DNA of 12,945 bases from Pinguiococcus pyrenoidosus (lineage: Eukaryota > Sar > Pinguiophyceae > Pinguiochrysidales > Pinguiochrysidaceae). Location: assembly GCA_019677205.1 (NCBI GenBank), contig JAAMXY010003241.1:9668-22612 (forward strand), given 5' to 3'. This document shows positions 1 through 7,917 of the stretch, piece by piece. The notes below the pieces were generated by a model, which made no database searches, had not been told where the DNA came from, and was given only the letters and a program-made list of their open reading frames with translations. A program made the position numbers and the translations under genes. Position 1 is the stretch's first letter. Each line of letters opens with the position of its first letter.

Positions 1-1242
1 AGGGGGATGCTCATCGCTGATCGACGTTCCGCTTCATCGGCTCTCTCCTTGGATCAGGATCGCTACGCGGAAGACGTCTTGGACGAGAAAAAAGTCCTGA
101 GGAAGCTCAAGGACGTCGTTCGGTGGCGCTACAAGAAGGACGAAGATGGCGAGGTGCTCCTTGGCCCCGATGGCAAGGCACAACGTGAATCGAACGCCAG
201 GGTGAGTGTGACTGTTTGTCTCTTCGAAGTGTTAGGATGATTCCTTGCCTTGCCTTGCCTTGCCTTGCCTTGTCTTGTCTTGTCTTCTGGCTTGTTTTGT
301 TCTTCGCGTCTTCGGGGAGCCTTGTGACTTCTGACGCTGCTTGCAGATCGTGACCTTCGAGAACGGCGAGAGATACTTGTACGTGGGGTCGGAGGCGTAC
401 TCGCTAGCCAGTACGGGGAAGCACACCAAGAGTGATACCAACTGGATCACGCGATCGGCCACGGTCGACGGCGCAGCCTTGACTTCGATTCAATTCGTGG
501 GGGCTGTCGTGCAGAGCTACAACGTGAAGCCAACTTTTAAGATGCGGGCTGGCACCAAGAGGAAGCGAACCGTCGATATCAACATCACGAAGACCGACTA
601 TGAGAAGGCAAGGCGAAGTGAAACTCCGGGACCTTGTCGATCGCGACGCTCATTCTCTACACTGGACGTTCCTATTCGTTAGGCCCAAGGGGAAGAGGCC
701 AGAAGGGACCTTCGGGCAATGCGTGAAAAGGCCAAGAAGGCGAAGGCGGAAAAGATGAGGTGCGCCCTGAATCCCCGGGGTACGGTGGCCCGTGCGAGTC
801 GCTAACGGCGGTGTGAAGACGGGAACGTCGGCATCCGCGCCAGGAATGGGGATCCTACCTGGAGACCTCGGACAACGAGCAAGACTACGCGAGGGAATCG
901 CGCACCACGAGTGGGTACGAGGACGACGGCTTCGTGGTCGAGGATGACTACGCGCAGGTTGGTGAAACCGTGCCTCCTCGCCTTTGGCCCTGTGCTGTGC
1001 GCTGCGGCTGACTCCAGCATGTCCTGCAGGAGGATGACGAGGATCTTCTGTCGGATGACGAGGACGACGTGGTCACGCAGCGCCGCCAGCCGCAGGGTGA
1101 CAAGTACCCGCCGCGGAACTCCACCCTCGAGGACGACGGCGACGACGATGAGGACGAGAGCTCGGCGCCGCGCCAAAGCAAGCCCGCCGGCAGCAAGAGC
1201 ACGAACAGGAGCATCATCGACAGCGATGACGACGATGAGTAG
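1..1242 (+). CDS. LEO1: LEO1-like subunit of the Paf1 transcription elongation complex (3' part, 5 exons)
   Basis: Leo1 is a nuclear Paf1-complex subunit that travels with RNA polymerase II and supports histone modification during elongation. The coding path I assemble is 1-201, 347-617, 690-759, 819-957 and 1030-1242, giving 297 residues in this window with all phases compatible. Visible family features: a VVRWRYKKDEDG-type stretch (residue 39 onward); ESNAR running across the first intron into IVTFENGERYLYVGSEAY, matching the family pattern ESNARxVRWSDGSxxLxxGNE; a basic charged helix (about 143-185); WGSYLE (191-196), corresponding to the family's xxSYLE; GYEDDGFVV (213-221); then a very acidic D/E/S-rich C-terminus. 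Introns 2 and 3 are the least certain. For intron 3, a cut at 785-843 would also keep frame. The 5' end is outside the window, and the ATG at 7 need not be the start because a CAG at 55-57 could be an intron acceptor. Family assignment is fairly sure; the exact exon edges are inferred. Confidence 0.82.
202..346 (+). other. LEO1 intron with pentanucleotide repeat
   Basis: This GT-AG intron (donor GTGAGT, acceptor TTGCAG) lies between codons for Arg and Ile in phase 0. Removing it restores the conserved ESNAR-IVTFENG junction of Leo1, which strongly supports the boundaries. At 145 bp it is the longest intron in the window. The extra length is largely a pyrimidine-rich tandem repeat. Confidence 0.8.
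244..283 (+). repeat. Pentanucleotide microsatellite (CTTGC)5(CTTGT)3
   Basis: Five perfect CTTGC units are followed by three perfect CTTGT units, 40 bp in all, inside the first LEO1 intron seen here. The C-to-T change affects the last base of three successive units, so a variant unit seems to have been amplified in turn. The tract could act as part of the polypyrimidine region before the acceptor. Confidence 0.9.
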
Positions 1243-1423
1243 GGAAGGTGGAAGAAGAACGAACCAAGTTGATTGTGGCTGGCATTCCGTGCCTGCTGTT
1301 GTTATTGCTGATGTCTCCGGCCACTTCGATCGGGAATATCCACATGCTGCGGGGCTCCTCTATAACGCTATCAGCCCCCCAAGATTGATCGGACCGCTTT
1401 GCTCTCCTCTGTACAGGTCGGCA

Positions 1424-1921
1424 TCACTCTGACTCGATCCATTCCTGCTGCAGCACGGCTTCCGGGTCGACGCGCCGGTAGTACACCTGCTCCACGTCTC
1501 TATTGTCCGGCCCGAGGTGCACGAAGTCGTCCCCAAGCATCATCATAAGTGCAAAAAATACCACCGAAGCCGCGAGAGACAGAGCAAGCGGGCCCAAGAG
1601 CGCCACGCGGGCGTTTTCCGTGACCATATCCGGATCGAATAGATCCGAGATCGACATCTGATCGTCGGGAGCGAGGTCCTTGCGCAGCTTCTCGTCCTCC
1701 TCTTCCGTGTCCTCAATGCGCCTCTGAAGCACCTCCATCGCACTCGGACGGCGCTCCATGCCCAGCTCGTCCGCGCGGCGGCGCAGATCCTCCCACAGCT
1801 CTTCGTCCGTGAGCTCTTCGTTGCCGCCCTTTGCCGCCAGTCGCGTGAGCCGAAGTGGCCGGTGGGTGGGCCGCAGCGCCGCCGCCGCAGACAAGAGCGC
1901 CAGAACGAGGGTCGCACGCAT
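1424..1921 (-). CDS. Small membrane protein with N-terminal leader, possibly plastid-targeted; function unknown
   Basis: This is an uninterrupted reverse-strand gene of 165 residues. I chose the ATG at 1919-1921 because it places a good signal peptide at the very N-terminus (MRATLVLALLSAAAA), followed by a basic, acid-free stretch (LRPTHRPLRLTRLAAK). That arrangement resembles the bipartite plastid leaders of secondary-plastid algae. The mature part is acidic and helical (about 35-85, rich in E, D, R and K). It continues with one strong transmembrane segment (about 105-129, LLGPLALSLAASVVFFALMM) and a C-terminal tail containing tandem tyrosines. I do not recognise a family. It is convergent with LEO1 (181 bp between stops) and divergent from the GT61 gene. 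The reading frame continues upstream of this ATG, but that part is low-complexity and overlaps the promoter, so I leave it out. Plastid location is inferred. Confidence 0.68.
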   Translation of the reverse strand: MRATLVLALLSAAAALRPTHRPLRLTRLAAKGGNEELTDEELWEDLRRRADELGMERRPSAMEVLQRRIEDTEEEDEKLRKDLAPDDQMSISDLFDPDMVTENARVALLGPLALSLAASVVFFALMMMLGDDFVHLGPDNRDVEQVYYRRVDPEAVLQQEWIESE

Positions 1922-2232
1922 CCTCTCGGGACTGCGCCGCGAGGCCGTGGCGCTATTCTGAAGACAGCGCGGGTTTCGCGTGGCGGATGGATCAGCTGAT
2001 CGAGACGAGCGTCTGGGACAGATGGAATGACCGGACAGAACATGGAGGGAGCGGGACAGATGGAACGACAGAGTTCCCGGAACTGTCAGCTGATTCCAAG
2101 TGCGAGCAGTAGCGATCCTGAGCGCAGGAGCCGTGCGTGCATGTGCGCGGGGGCTCGGGTTCGGGAGCATTTGATTTTTCGAAGAGTTCGATTTCATTTT
2201 TGACCGCGCAGGGCTGCGGGATCCATGGAACG
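1922..2232. promoter_or_regulatory. Divergent promoter region with nested repeats
   Basis: The 311 bp between two divergent start codons hold several repeated or palindromic elements. A perfect 10-bp palindrome ATCAGCTGAT lies at 1991-2000, and nine of its bases recur as TCAGCTGAT at 2086-2094. A 17-bp element GGGACAGATGGAAYGAC occurs at 2015-2031 and 2053-2069, differing at one base. AGTTCC/GGAACT arms around a single base lie at 2072-2084. I see no obvious TATA box. The stretch nearest the GT61 start (2171-2210) is T-rich. A regulatory role is inferred from position and repetition only. Confidence 0.5.
2015..2069 (+). repeat. Direct repeat of a 17-bp element in divergent promoter
   Basis: The two copies, 2015-2031 and 2053-2069, read GGGACAGATGGAAYGAC and match at 16 of 17 bases. 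They are spaced 38 bp start to start. A shorter fragment, GGACAGAA, lies between them at 2033-2040. They could be transcription-factor sites shared by both flanking genes. Confidence 0.75.
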
Positions 2233-3958
2233 ATGAAGAGAGGCTCAGTTTTTGGGGGCATCTTGCTGTCGCTCCTTGCCGCCCGAGCTGACAGGCAGTC
2301 ATGGGTCGACCTCGGTGCGGATCCGCAGAACGCGTTGCTGCTGGGGAACGTTTGCCTGTCGACGGGTGAAGTGCATTTCTTCGGGAACGCAAGCGCCGTG
2401 GACTTGTTCAAGCAGTGGATGAGGCCGTACACCAACTGGGTCAACTACCGGTCAGAAGAGGCGCACACGGCAGCGAATAGCCACGAAGAGTCCTTCGACG
2501 TCTTCCTCGACAGGGAGGACGCGACGGCCACGAGCGGCTTGGCTACGCTTGCGAGCCCGCATAACGTGGACAACAACTTTCACCTGCACAATGACTTCCT
2601 CTTGCCGCTGCTCTACGACATGCTGCTTTGGGGAGCTGACTTCGATGCAGCACCGGCGGAGGTGCGATGGCTTGGCGCTCCGCCTCCCATACCTCGGCGC
2701 GTTTCATTTCAACCGTTTCCCTTTTCCGTCTCCGCCTCCGTCTCCATCTCCGCCGCTGATGTCGATGTCGTCCTGCAGGGTTCTTCTGCCGAGGCCAAGG
2801 GAGAGCTCAAGAAGACCTTGTATCTGTGGCGCGGGTGGCGGATGCGGACGGAGAACCACGTCATGCTCTACGAAGTCATCGACATCTTGTTCGACGAGGT
2901 TGTGTATCCGATGGAGGACGCCTTCGCGCAGGGCAGGCACCTCTGCTTTGACAAGTTCATCTGGGCCCAGAGCAAGTCTCCCCTGCTTTTCTACACCCAC
3001 GAGGGACGCTTTGGCCCCAATGGCAAGTACAAAGGTCAGTGGCGCACGTTCCCGTTCCGGTCGGTCCGCTCCAACCCGCCTCACGTCCGCTCGCCGCAGA
3101 TGCCGTCGGCAAGATACGTCAAACGATTCTCCACGCCTACGGGCTGCCAGCGCCGACGCCACTCAGCAGGGGTGAGACCTAGCCTCATCGTAGCTTCTGG
3201 TATCACCCAAGTCTCTCGCGCTCCTGACGGCCTTCGCCTGCTTGGCTTTGGCAGATGGCTTGGTGCTTCGACCAGATCGGAAACCGCACATCACGTGGGT
3301 CTCCAGGCCGAGTCAGCCAGGCCAGCGTTGCCAGCGTTGCTTCAAGGACGAGGCTGCGTGGATCCGCGCGCTCCGCAGCGTCGCTTCCGAGGTCATCGTC
3401 ATCGACAAGTTTCCCGTGAACCAGAACGCCACGAAGGAGCTGCTCAGCGTGCTTGGCAACACGGACATCTTCCTTGGGCTCCACGGTGCCGGCCTGACGA
3501 ACGCAGTGTACCTCCCGACGCGTGCGGTGGTAGTTGAGATCATGACCGCGTACGGTAGCTCCAAGAATCTCTTCCGGAACATGGCCAGCCTCGCGGTACG
3601 CCCACGAAAGCGTCGTGCTTTGTCCTTCCTGAAGCTGCAGCCCCGGCTCCTTACCAAGCTAGCAATGCAGGACCTGCGCTTCTATCGACTCGACGTGCGG
3701 CGCTTTGAGACGGCATCTGGAGTCGATGTTCCGGAAGAGACGGTCACAATGCTGGTGGAGGCTTTGGCGCAGCGGTGGCAGCGGGAGGTCGACGCTCTAG
3801 AACACGGCGACTCGAGACCAACTACGGGCGAGTGCGACTTCCCCAGCAGCGGCTTCCTGGCCTCCGACTTTGCAGTCGCCAGGTGCTTCTTGGAGCGATG
3901 TCCGCAGGGGCATTGGAAGCAATGCGTGCACCACAACGAATGCGGCTGTGGCAGCTGA
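2233..3958 (+). CDS. Glycosyltransferase family 61 (DUF563) protein, secretory pathway, 4 exons
   Basis: GT61 enzymes transfer sugars such as xylose or GlcNAc onto polysaccharides or glycoproteins in the ER or Golgi. The coding path is 2233-2661, 2779-3034, 3100-3171 and 3255-3958, giving 486 residues with GT-AG introns of 117, 65 and 83 bp and phases 0, 1 and 1. The start at 2233 gives a signal peptide (MKRGSVFGGILLSLLAARA). Family features are an HNVDNNFHLHNDFLLPL stretch near residue 110, the place of the N-Y/F-x-H-x-x-x-D block; CFDKFIW; ITWVSR, matching the family's (Y/I)xxR strand; and the diagnostic LHGAGLTNAVYLP (HGAGLTN at 329-335) followed by VVVEI. The C-terminal tail is cysteine-rich (CFLERCPQGHWKQC through ECGCGS). 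The sugar and acceptor cannot be read from sequence. The first intron is a multiple of three without a stop, so that boundary rests on splice-site quality and pyrimidine content. Confidence 0.85.
2662..2778 (+). other. Stop-free, 3n intron in GT61 gene
   Basis: The donor is GAG/GTGCGA and the acceptor TCCTGCAG/G, with a long pyrimidine-rich run (2700-2760) before the acceptor. The length is 117 bp and there is no in-frame stop, so retention would insert 39 residues rich in S, P, F and V with no likeness to GT61 sequence. I therefore call it an intron, while noting that the reading frame alone does not require removal. Confidence 0.7.
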
Positions 3959-4978
3959 CGCCGGTCAAAGCAATTGCAGCGTCTGCACCTCACCTGTCGC
4001 TCTTCCTCCCAATTCTTCTGAAACGACAAAATCCAGCATCCAAACGCACCTCCACGTATACAGCAGATGCTGCACGCACTCGTGGCTCCGTGGAGCGTCC
4101 GAAGCGCTCTCCTGAGAGGGATGGCTCTTTGGCACTCAGTCACTGAATTGACGGAAGCTTGAAGTGAGCGGCAATCGGCTGACTGCGCGGACCAATGCGC
4201 GTCGCGATCGTCTGCGCGAGCGCGCATCCTCCGCTATGACATGGCGCATCATCTTTACGTCAACCAAATGTTCAAGTACGGCGTCACAGCGGTCACGGGA
4301 TTGGTGACCGATATCGCGTCGACTTTGCGCGAATAGCACGACGGGGCTTTTTCCGCCAATCCCCTTCGGCTTGCGCGCTGAAGTTTGGAAAGGTTCCTGA
4401 ACAAGGGGAACGCCAGTTCTCACTGGAATTCTTTTGTCCAATGATGAAGCTCCCTGAAAGTTGACGGTCCAATCATGGCAAAGTTGGGGAGCCTCGTCGC
4501 CTCAATACGGCTTCAACTAGGCACTGACGCCTCATTCCGTTCGCGCGCCACAGCACGCCAGACAACAGCTGTGCAATGCTGCCGCCGCTCTCCGCTGCCG
4601 AGTTATCCCCGTGTTGAAATCGAGGCTTCAGGCGAAGCCTCAGAGTGTACACAGCAAGGGCATGGAGAGGGCGATGCTGTAGCGATGCTCGAACCCCTTT
4701 TTTCACACCAGAGAGCAGGTATTCCGCGCCAGTTTTGCGCCCGAAAGGTCCAGGAAGCTCTGAATTCCCCGCCGAGCAGACGCTCGATGGTGCGAAGGAG
4801 TGGACAGGGGGGGGAACTGGGTCGTGCAGGGTTTCATAGTGTGAAATGCCGTCGAGAAGGCCCCTGTTTGGACCCGTGTGTTCTGTTTCGCGAGGCTTCG
4901 AGGCGGTCTGCCGCTCGGATGGAAGATGCTGACCTTCGGTTGTGCTGCGAAATAGGCTTCGAGTGCTAGGCGGTCAAG
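3959..4978. other. Gene-free interval of about 1 kb
   Basis: I find no coding gene I can support here. Open frames on both strands (for example 4475-4969 forward and 4136-4441 reverse) have irregular composition, frequent Cys, Ser and Arg, no recognisable domain and no splice continuity. Base composition looks less GC-rich than in the flanking genes. Local items are a small inverted repeat at 4291-4309, a G8 run at 4807-4814, a run of six T at 4699-4704, and a decamer AGGCTTCGAG repeated at 4893-4902 and 4954-4963 just before the next start codon. It probably contains the GT61 3' UTR and the promoter and 5' UTR of the next gene. Confidence 0.5.
4291..4309. repeat. Short inverted repeat GGTCAC / GTGACC
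   Basis: Six-base arms, GGTCAC at 4291-4296 and GTGACC at 4304-4309, are separated by seven bases. It could be a dimeric protein-binding site or chance. It lies in the middle of the gene-free interval. Confidence 0.4.
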
Positions 4979-7735
4979 ATGGACCCTTTCCTCGGCACGC
5001 TGCTCAACAACGCATTGGACGACGCCGCCCTGCTGCTGGAAGTGCTCCAGGCGTGGGTCTACTCACGCCGCCGTTTCGGCGCCATGTCGCTTCCCGTCGA
5101 GCAGCAGGATCGCTTCCCCGGGGAGCGGGCAGCCAAGGCCTCGGGCATGGGCTTCGACGTGGCGTTGAAGGCGCTCAGCATCCTCCTCTGCGACCGCGGA
5201 CAGATCCTGAAGAACTACATCAAGGCGGTGCGACGGGCGAATCGGAGGGCGGTGAACGAGGTGGCGAGGCTCATGGACGAGTGCGAAGCGATTGGGAACT
5301 TTGGGGACTTTAGCGACGCCAGGAGAATCAAGCTGACGCAGCTCAATCGTGCGGAGGCCAGGGTCCGGGCATCCGCGGAGCGCCTGTCCGAGCTGGACTC
5401 CGAGCCGGGCTTCGAAGACCTTGTCCGCGTCTTCGTGACGAGCGTAGCGAATGACTGCGCTCTGCTGCCCTTCCATACCCTCCGAGTTGCCTCCGTGATG
5501 GGGTGGAGGCAGGCGTGGTGGAGAAAGGTGGCCACCGGCGGGCCCGATCCCAACCCCAACACCCTGGACAGCGTGCCCGCGGAACTGGCACGAATGGTGC
5601 GGGCGGGCTTGGCGCTTCGCCGGCAACAGCATGCAGCGCTTGGCGGCTCGGAGCTCCTGTCGGAGTCGCGTGCAGCAGCGTTGATCGCGGCGGTCCGGGC
5701 GCTCCTCTGCGGCGCAGTTCCCGTGTGTGTTCACGGCTTTTTGGTTAATATGCAAGAGATTGTGGGTCGGATCGGCGGCGACGCAGCGGCACCAAGGGGA
5801 GGAGCCGTGGGCGCTGCGCTTCGTATCCGATCCGGTGACTCGTGGGAACGATTCCACAGTTTTGTCGCTCCGGACGGAGATCGCGAACCAGTGATTTCTA
5901 CACGCCGTCCGCCATCTGCTCGAGCTCGTTCTCGGTCACGGTCCTTTGACACCCTAGAGAGCATGTCGGGGGCGACCTCCCGGAAGGTAGGGGGCGCCTG
6001 GGGGCTGGCTAGAGGCGTCACCCAGTCCCTCGCGCTGCTTCCCTTCCAAGTTGTGGCTGCTCGTTGCGGCATCGCCGGTCCGTTCGTCGGATTCCCCGAT
6101 CTGCTCGATCCGTCGCCATCCGCGCTGGCAGGGCCGGACGACGTGAGAAGGTGGCTGCAAAGGCGTGGCACGGCTGTCGTCCTGCAGGGGCAATGGGAAA
6201 GGTCCCTCTGGCGCCCGATGATGCTCTTCCCTTTCGTGAGGGAAAGCCTCCTGGCGGCATTAGATACGATGCGCGGCGTAGGCATGCAGCTGCAGCTACA
6301 GCTGGCCCCACGGCTGCGTTTCGGCTGGACAGATCGCACGGGGAGCTCGCCTCTCAGGAGGTTCTTCGAAGGGAGCTGGTCCGCTGGCTTGTTTGCAGGG
6401 GGCGATGCTTGCCTTGTGAACGCATTGATTGGCTTGGGGGCGACCGCGGGGCTTGGCCTTGGTGTCGTCCTGAGCTTCCCGAGCATTCTCACGTTCTACA
6501 GCGTGTTGGACGATCTCCGGAGCGATGGGCAGAGCGCGCAGAGCCGTTCTGGGATCCTCGCCTCCGTCTGGGAGAAGGCCCTCGCCGTGACCATGACAGA
6601 CGCGGGAAGATCGCGTCTGTGGGAGCACGCCAAGACCTCGATGTACACACTGCCATACAGCTTGATGTCGCTTGCCCTCGGGCGCGCCGCGGTCCGCCTT
6701 CTCTTTGGCGGCCCAAGCAAGAAGGAGTGGGTGCGCTTCGCGGCACGACGCCACTTCTTGCGGAAGTTCTTCTACACCCACAGTGAGGCATATCGCGCAC
6801 ATAACGAGAGGCGGGGAGAGAGCAAGCTGAGGCGAATGAAGGAGAACGTGGCTGTGTCCTTCGCTCCGGAAACATCGGCTGTCGTGAATCTTCCGCGGGA
6901 GACGTCGGGGGAAAAGCGACTCAGCAGCAGCCTGAAGAACAGCAGCTTCGAACGCCGCCGAGCAGAGCACGAGCGGAAAGAGCACTTGGCCGCTCAAGAG
7001 AATGGCTCGAACGGAAGTCTGTCCCCGGCGAGTAAGGCCGCGGTGACCAAGAGTCCGTGGGGCGAGATCCGTCCCATCGAAGAACTCGTCGATGAGTATG
7101 GAGGGCTCCAGGGCGCCACGCAGAACACGGGCGAGGCACCCGTTCCCATCTTCTCAAGCAACGGCGTGGTCAAAGCTCCCAAGACCTCGTCGCCGCGAAA
7201 CGGAGACGGAAGTCACCTGCCGATTCTAGAACCGAACGTCTTTCGCTCGATAACTGACCTTAGCGCGCCGCCAGAGGAATCAGTGGATTCCCGAGAGGAT
7301 TCTTGGGCTTCGACCTCTTCCTCCTCAACGGGAGCCACGAGGCCCGTCGCTGTATGCAGCGCCAGCCCAGTCGCGGATCGCCTCTTGGTGAGTTCCTCTC
7401 CGGAGAGCACCACGAAGCTATCGCCGAAGTTGGTTCCGATCGCCTTCTCGGGCTACGAGAAGCCTGTGAGGAGTGCGAATGAGCCGTCTGCGAGGAAGCG
7501 GCCAGATCCAAGTCGCTTGCTCGAATCCTTCCGGGGAGGGAAGCCGAACGCGGCTAGCGTTCCCATCTTGTACCCTTCAGCGTCCGAAAAGAAGTTGCGC
7601 GATGGCGGCAGTTTTGACGAAGCAGGCCCCATCGGTCTCGTTCTGAGTGACGATGAACTGAACAACATTCAAAGGAAGAGGTCGCTGGGCTTGACACGAG
7701 TGCGGAAGTCGCCGCTTGTGGAACACACCGAGTAG
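4979..7735 (+). CDS. Large single-exon protein with hydrophobic segments and disordered tail; family not recognised
   Basis: This uninterrupted frame of 918 codons starts at an ATG in good context (AAGATGG) and is much too long to be chance. Residues 1-200 are mostly helical and charged, with coiled-coil-like stretches. Hydrophobic segments occur near 233-255, 345-365, 412-428, 470-512 (the strongest; Gly/Ala/Leu/Val-rich) and 555-578, so membrane association is likely. Between about 280 and 340 there is an Arg/Ser-rich linker. From about 620 to the end the sequence is Ser/Pro/Glu/Lys-rich and looks disordered, with four [VL]PI motifs. Faint likeness of LPFHTLRV (163-170) and LPFQVVAAR (354-362) to the PxDxx(K/R) signature of mitochondrial carriers is noted but not enough to name it. 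Unlike its four intron-bearing neighbours it has no intron. It is convergent with CTF18 (182 bp apart). Confidence 0.8.
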   Translation: MDPFLGTLLNNALDDAALLLEVLQAWVYSRRRFGAMSLPVEQQDRFPGERAAKASGMGFDVALKALSILLCDRGQILKNYIKAVRRANRRAVNEVARLMDECEAIGNFGDFSDARRIKLTQLNRAEARVRASAERLSELDSEPGFEDLVRVFVTSVANDCALLPFHTLRVASVMGWRQAWWRKVATGGPDPNPNTLDSVPAELARMVRAGLALRRQQHAALGGSELLSESRAAALIAAVRALLCGAVPVCVHGFLVNMQEIVGRIGGDAAAPRGGAVGAALRIRSGDSWERFHSFVAPDGDREPVISTRRPPSARARSRSRSFDTLESMSGATSRKVGGAWGLARGVTQSLALLPFQVVAARCGIAGPFVGFPDLLDPSPSALAGPDDVRRWLQRRGTAVVLQGQWERSLWRPMMLFPFVRESLLAALDTMRGVGMQLQLQLAPRLRFGWTDRTGSSPLRRFFEGSWSAGLFAGGDACLVNALIGLGATAGLGLGVVLSFPSILTFYSVLDDLRSDGQSAQSRSGILASVWEKALAVTMTDAGRSRLWEHAKTSMYTLPYSLMSLALGRAAVRLLFGGPSKKEWVRFAARRHFLRKFFYTHSEAYRAHNERRGESKLRRMKENVAVSFAPETSAVVNLPRETSGEKRLSSSLKNSSFERRRAEHERKEHLAAQENGSNGSLSPASKAAVTKSPWGEIRPIEELVDEYGGLQGATQNTGEAPVPIFSSNGVVKAPKTSSPRNGDGSHLPILEPNVFRSITDLSAPPEESVDSREDSWASTSSSSTGATRPVAVCSASPVADRLLVSSSPESTTKLSPKLVPIAFSGYEKPVRSANEPSARKRPDPSRLLESFRGGKPNAASVPILYPSASEKKLRDGGSFDEAGPIGLVLSDDELNNIQRKRSLGLTRVRKSPLVEHTE

Positions 7736-7917
7736 GAAGAAGGGGCCTTCGAGGGCGCATGCAAGGAGTTTCGTCCCATGTCGCTCTCTGCTGTGGATAT
7801 GTATCTGCCAATGGCGCAACATGCTGTGTAGTAGTACGAAAGGATCCAACGCCCCACCAAAAGATGTAAAGAGGAGCTTATCGCATGCTGCCTGGGATCG
7901 GGGTAGTCTTTGGATCT

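Noticed and set aside
911-1432. Forward open frame of 173 codons overlapping the LEO1 3' end
   Set aside because: It is in the wrong frame relative to the LEO1 exons, reads through the intron at 958-1029 and gives Thr/Arg/Ser-rich sequence.
1543-2043. Second reverse-strand frame over the small membrane protein
   Set aside because: It is an alternate-frame shadow, Arg/Cys-rich, without the leader and transmembrane pattern of the chosen frame.
2137-2232. In-frame upstream extension of the GT61 protein
   Set aside because: It would bury the signal peptide behind 32 residues of unrelated sequence and use part of the promoter; the ATG at 2233 gives a proper N-terminal signal peptide.
4680-4710. 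tRNA-like sequence (TCGAACCCC next to a T run, reverse strand GGGGTTCGA)
   Set aside because: The B-box lacks its final CC, no A-box or cloverleaf is seen at the right distance, and the T run is on the wrong side for the strand.
4475-4969. Forward open frame of 164 codons in the gene-free interval
   Set aside because: Composition is irregular, with many Cys, Arg and Ser, no domain is visible, and it ends ten bases before the next start codon. It looks like chance.
5063-6997. Three long reverse-strand open frames (5063-5857, 5731-6492, 6296-6997) opposite the orphan gene
   Set aside because: They are typical by-products of GC-rich codon use opposite a real gene. They are Arg/Pro/Ser-rich, mutually overlapping and show no recognisable motif.
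7860-7870. TGTAA green-algal polyadenylation signal after the orphan gene (also 12841-12845 after the transporter)
   Set aside because: I saw it after only two of the genes, which is about what chance allows, so it does not support a chlorophyte origin.
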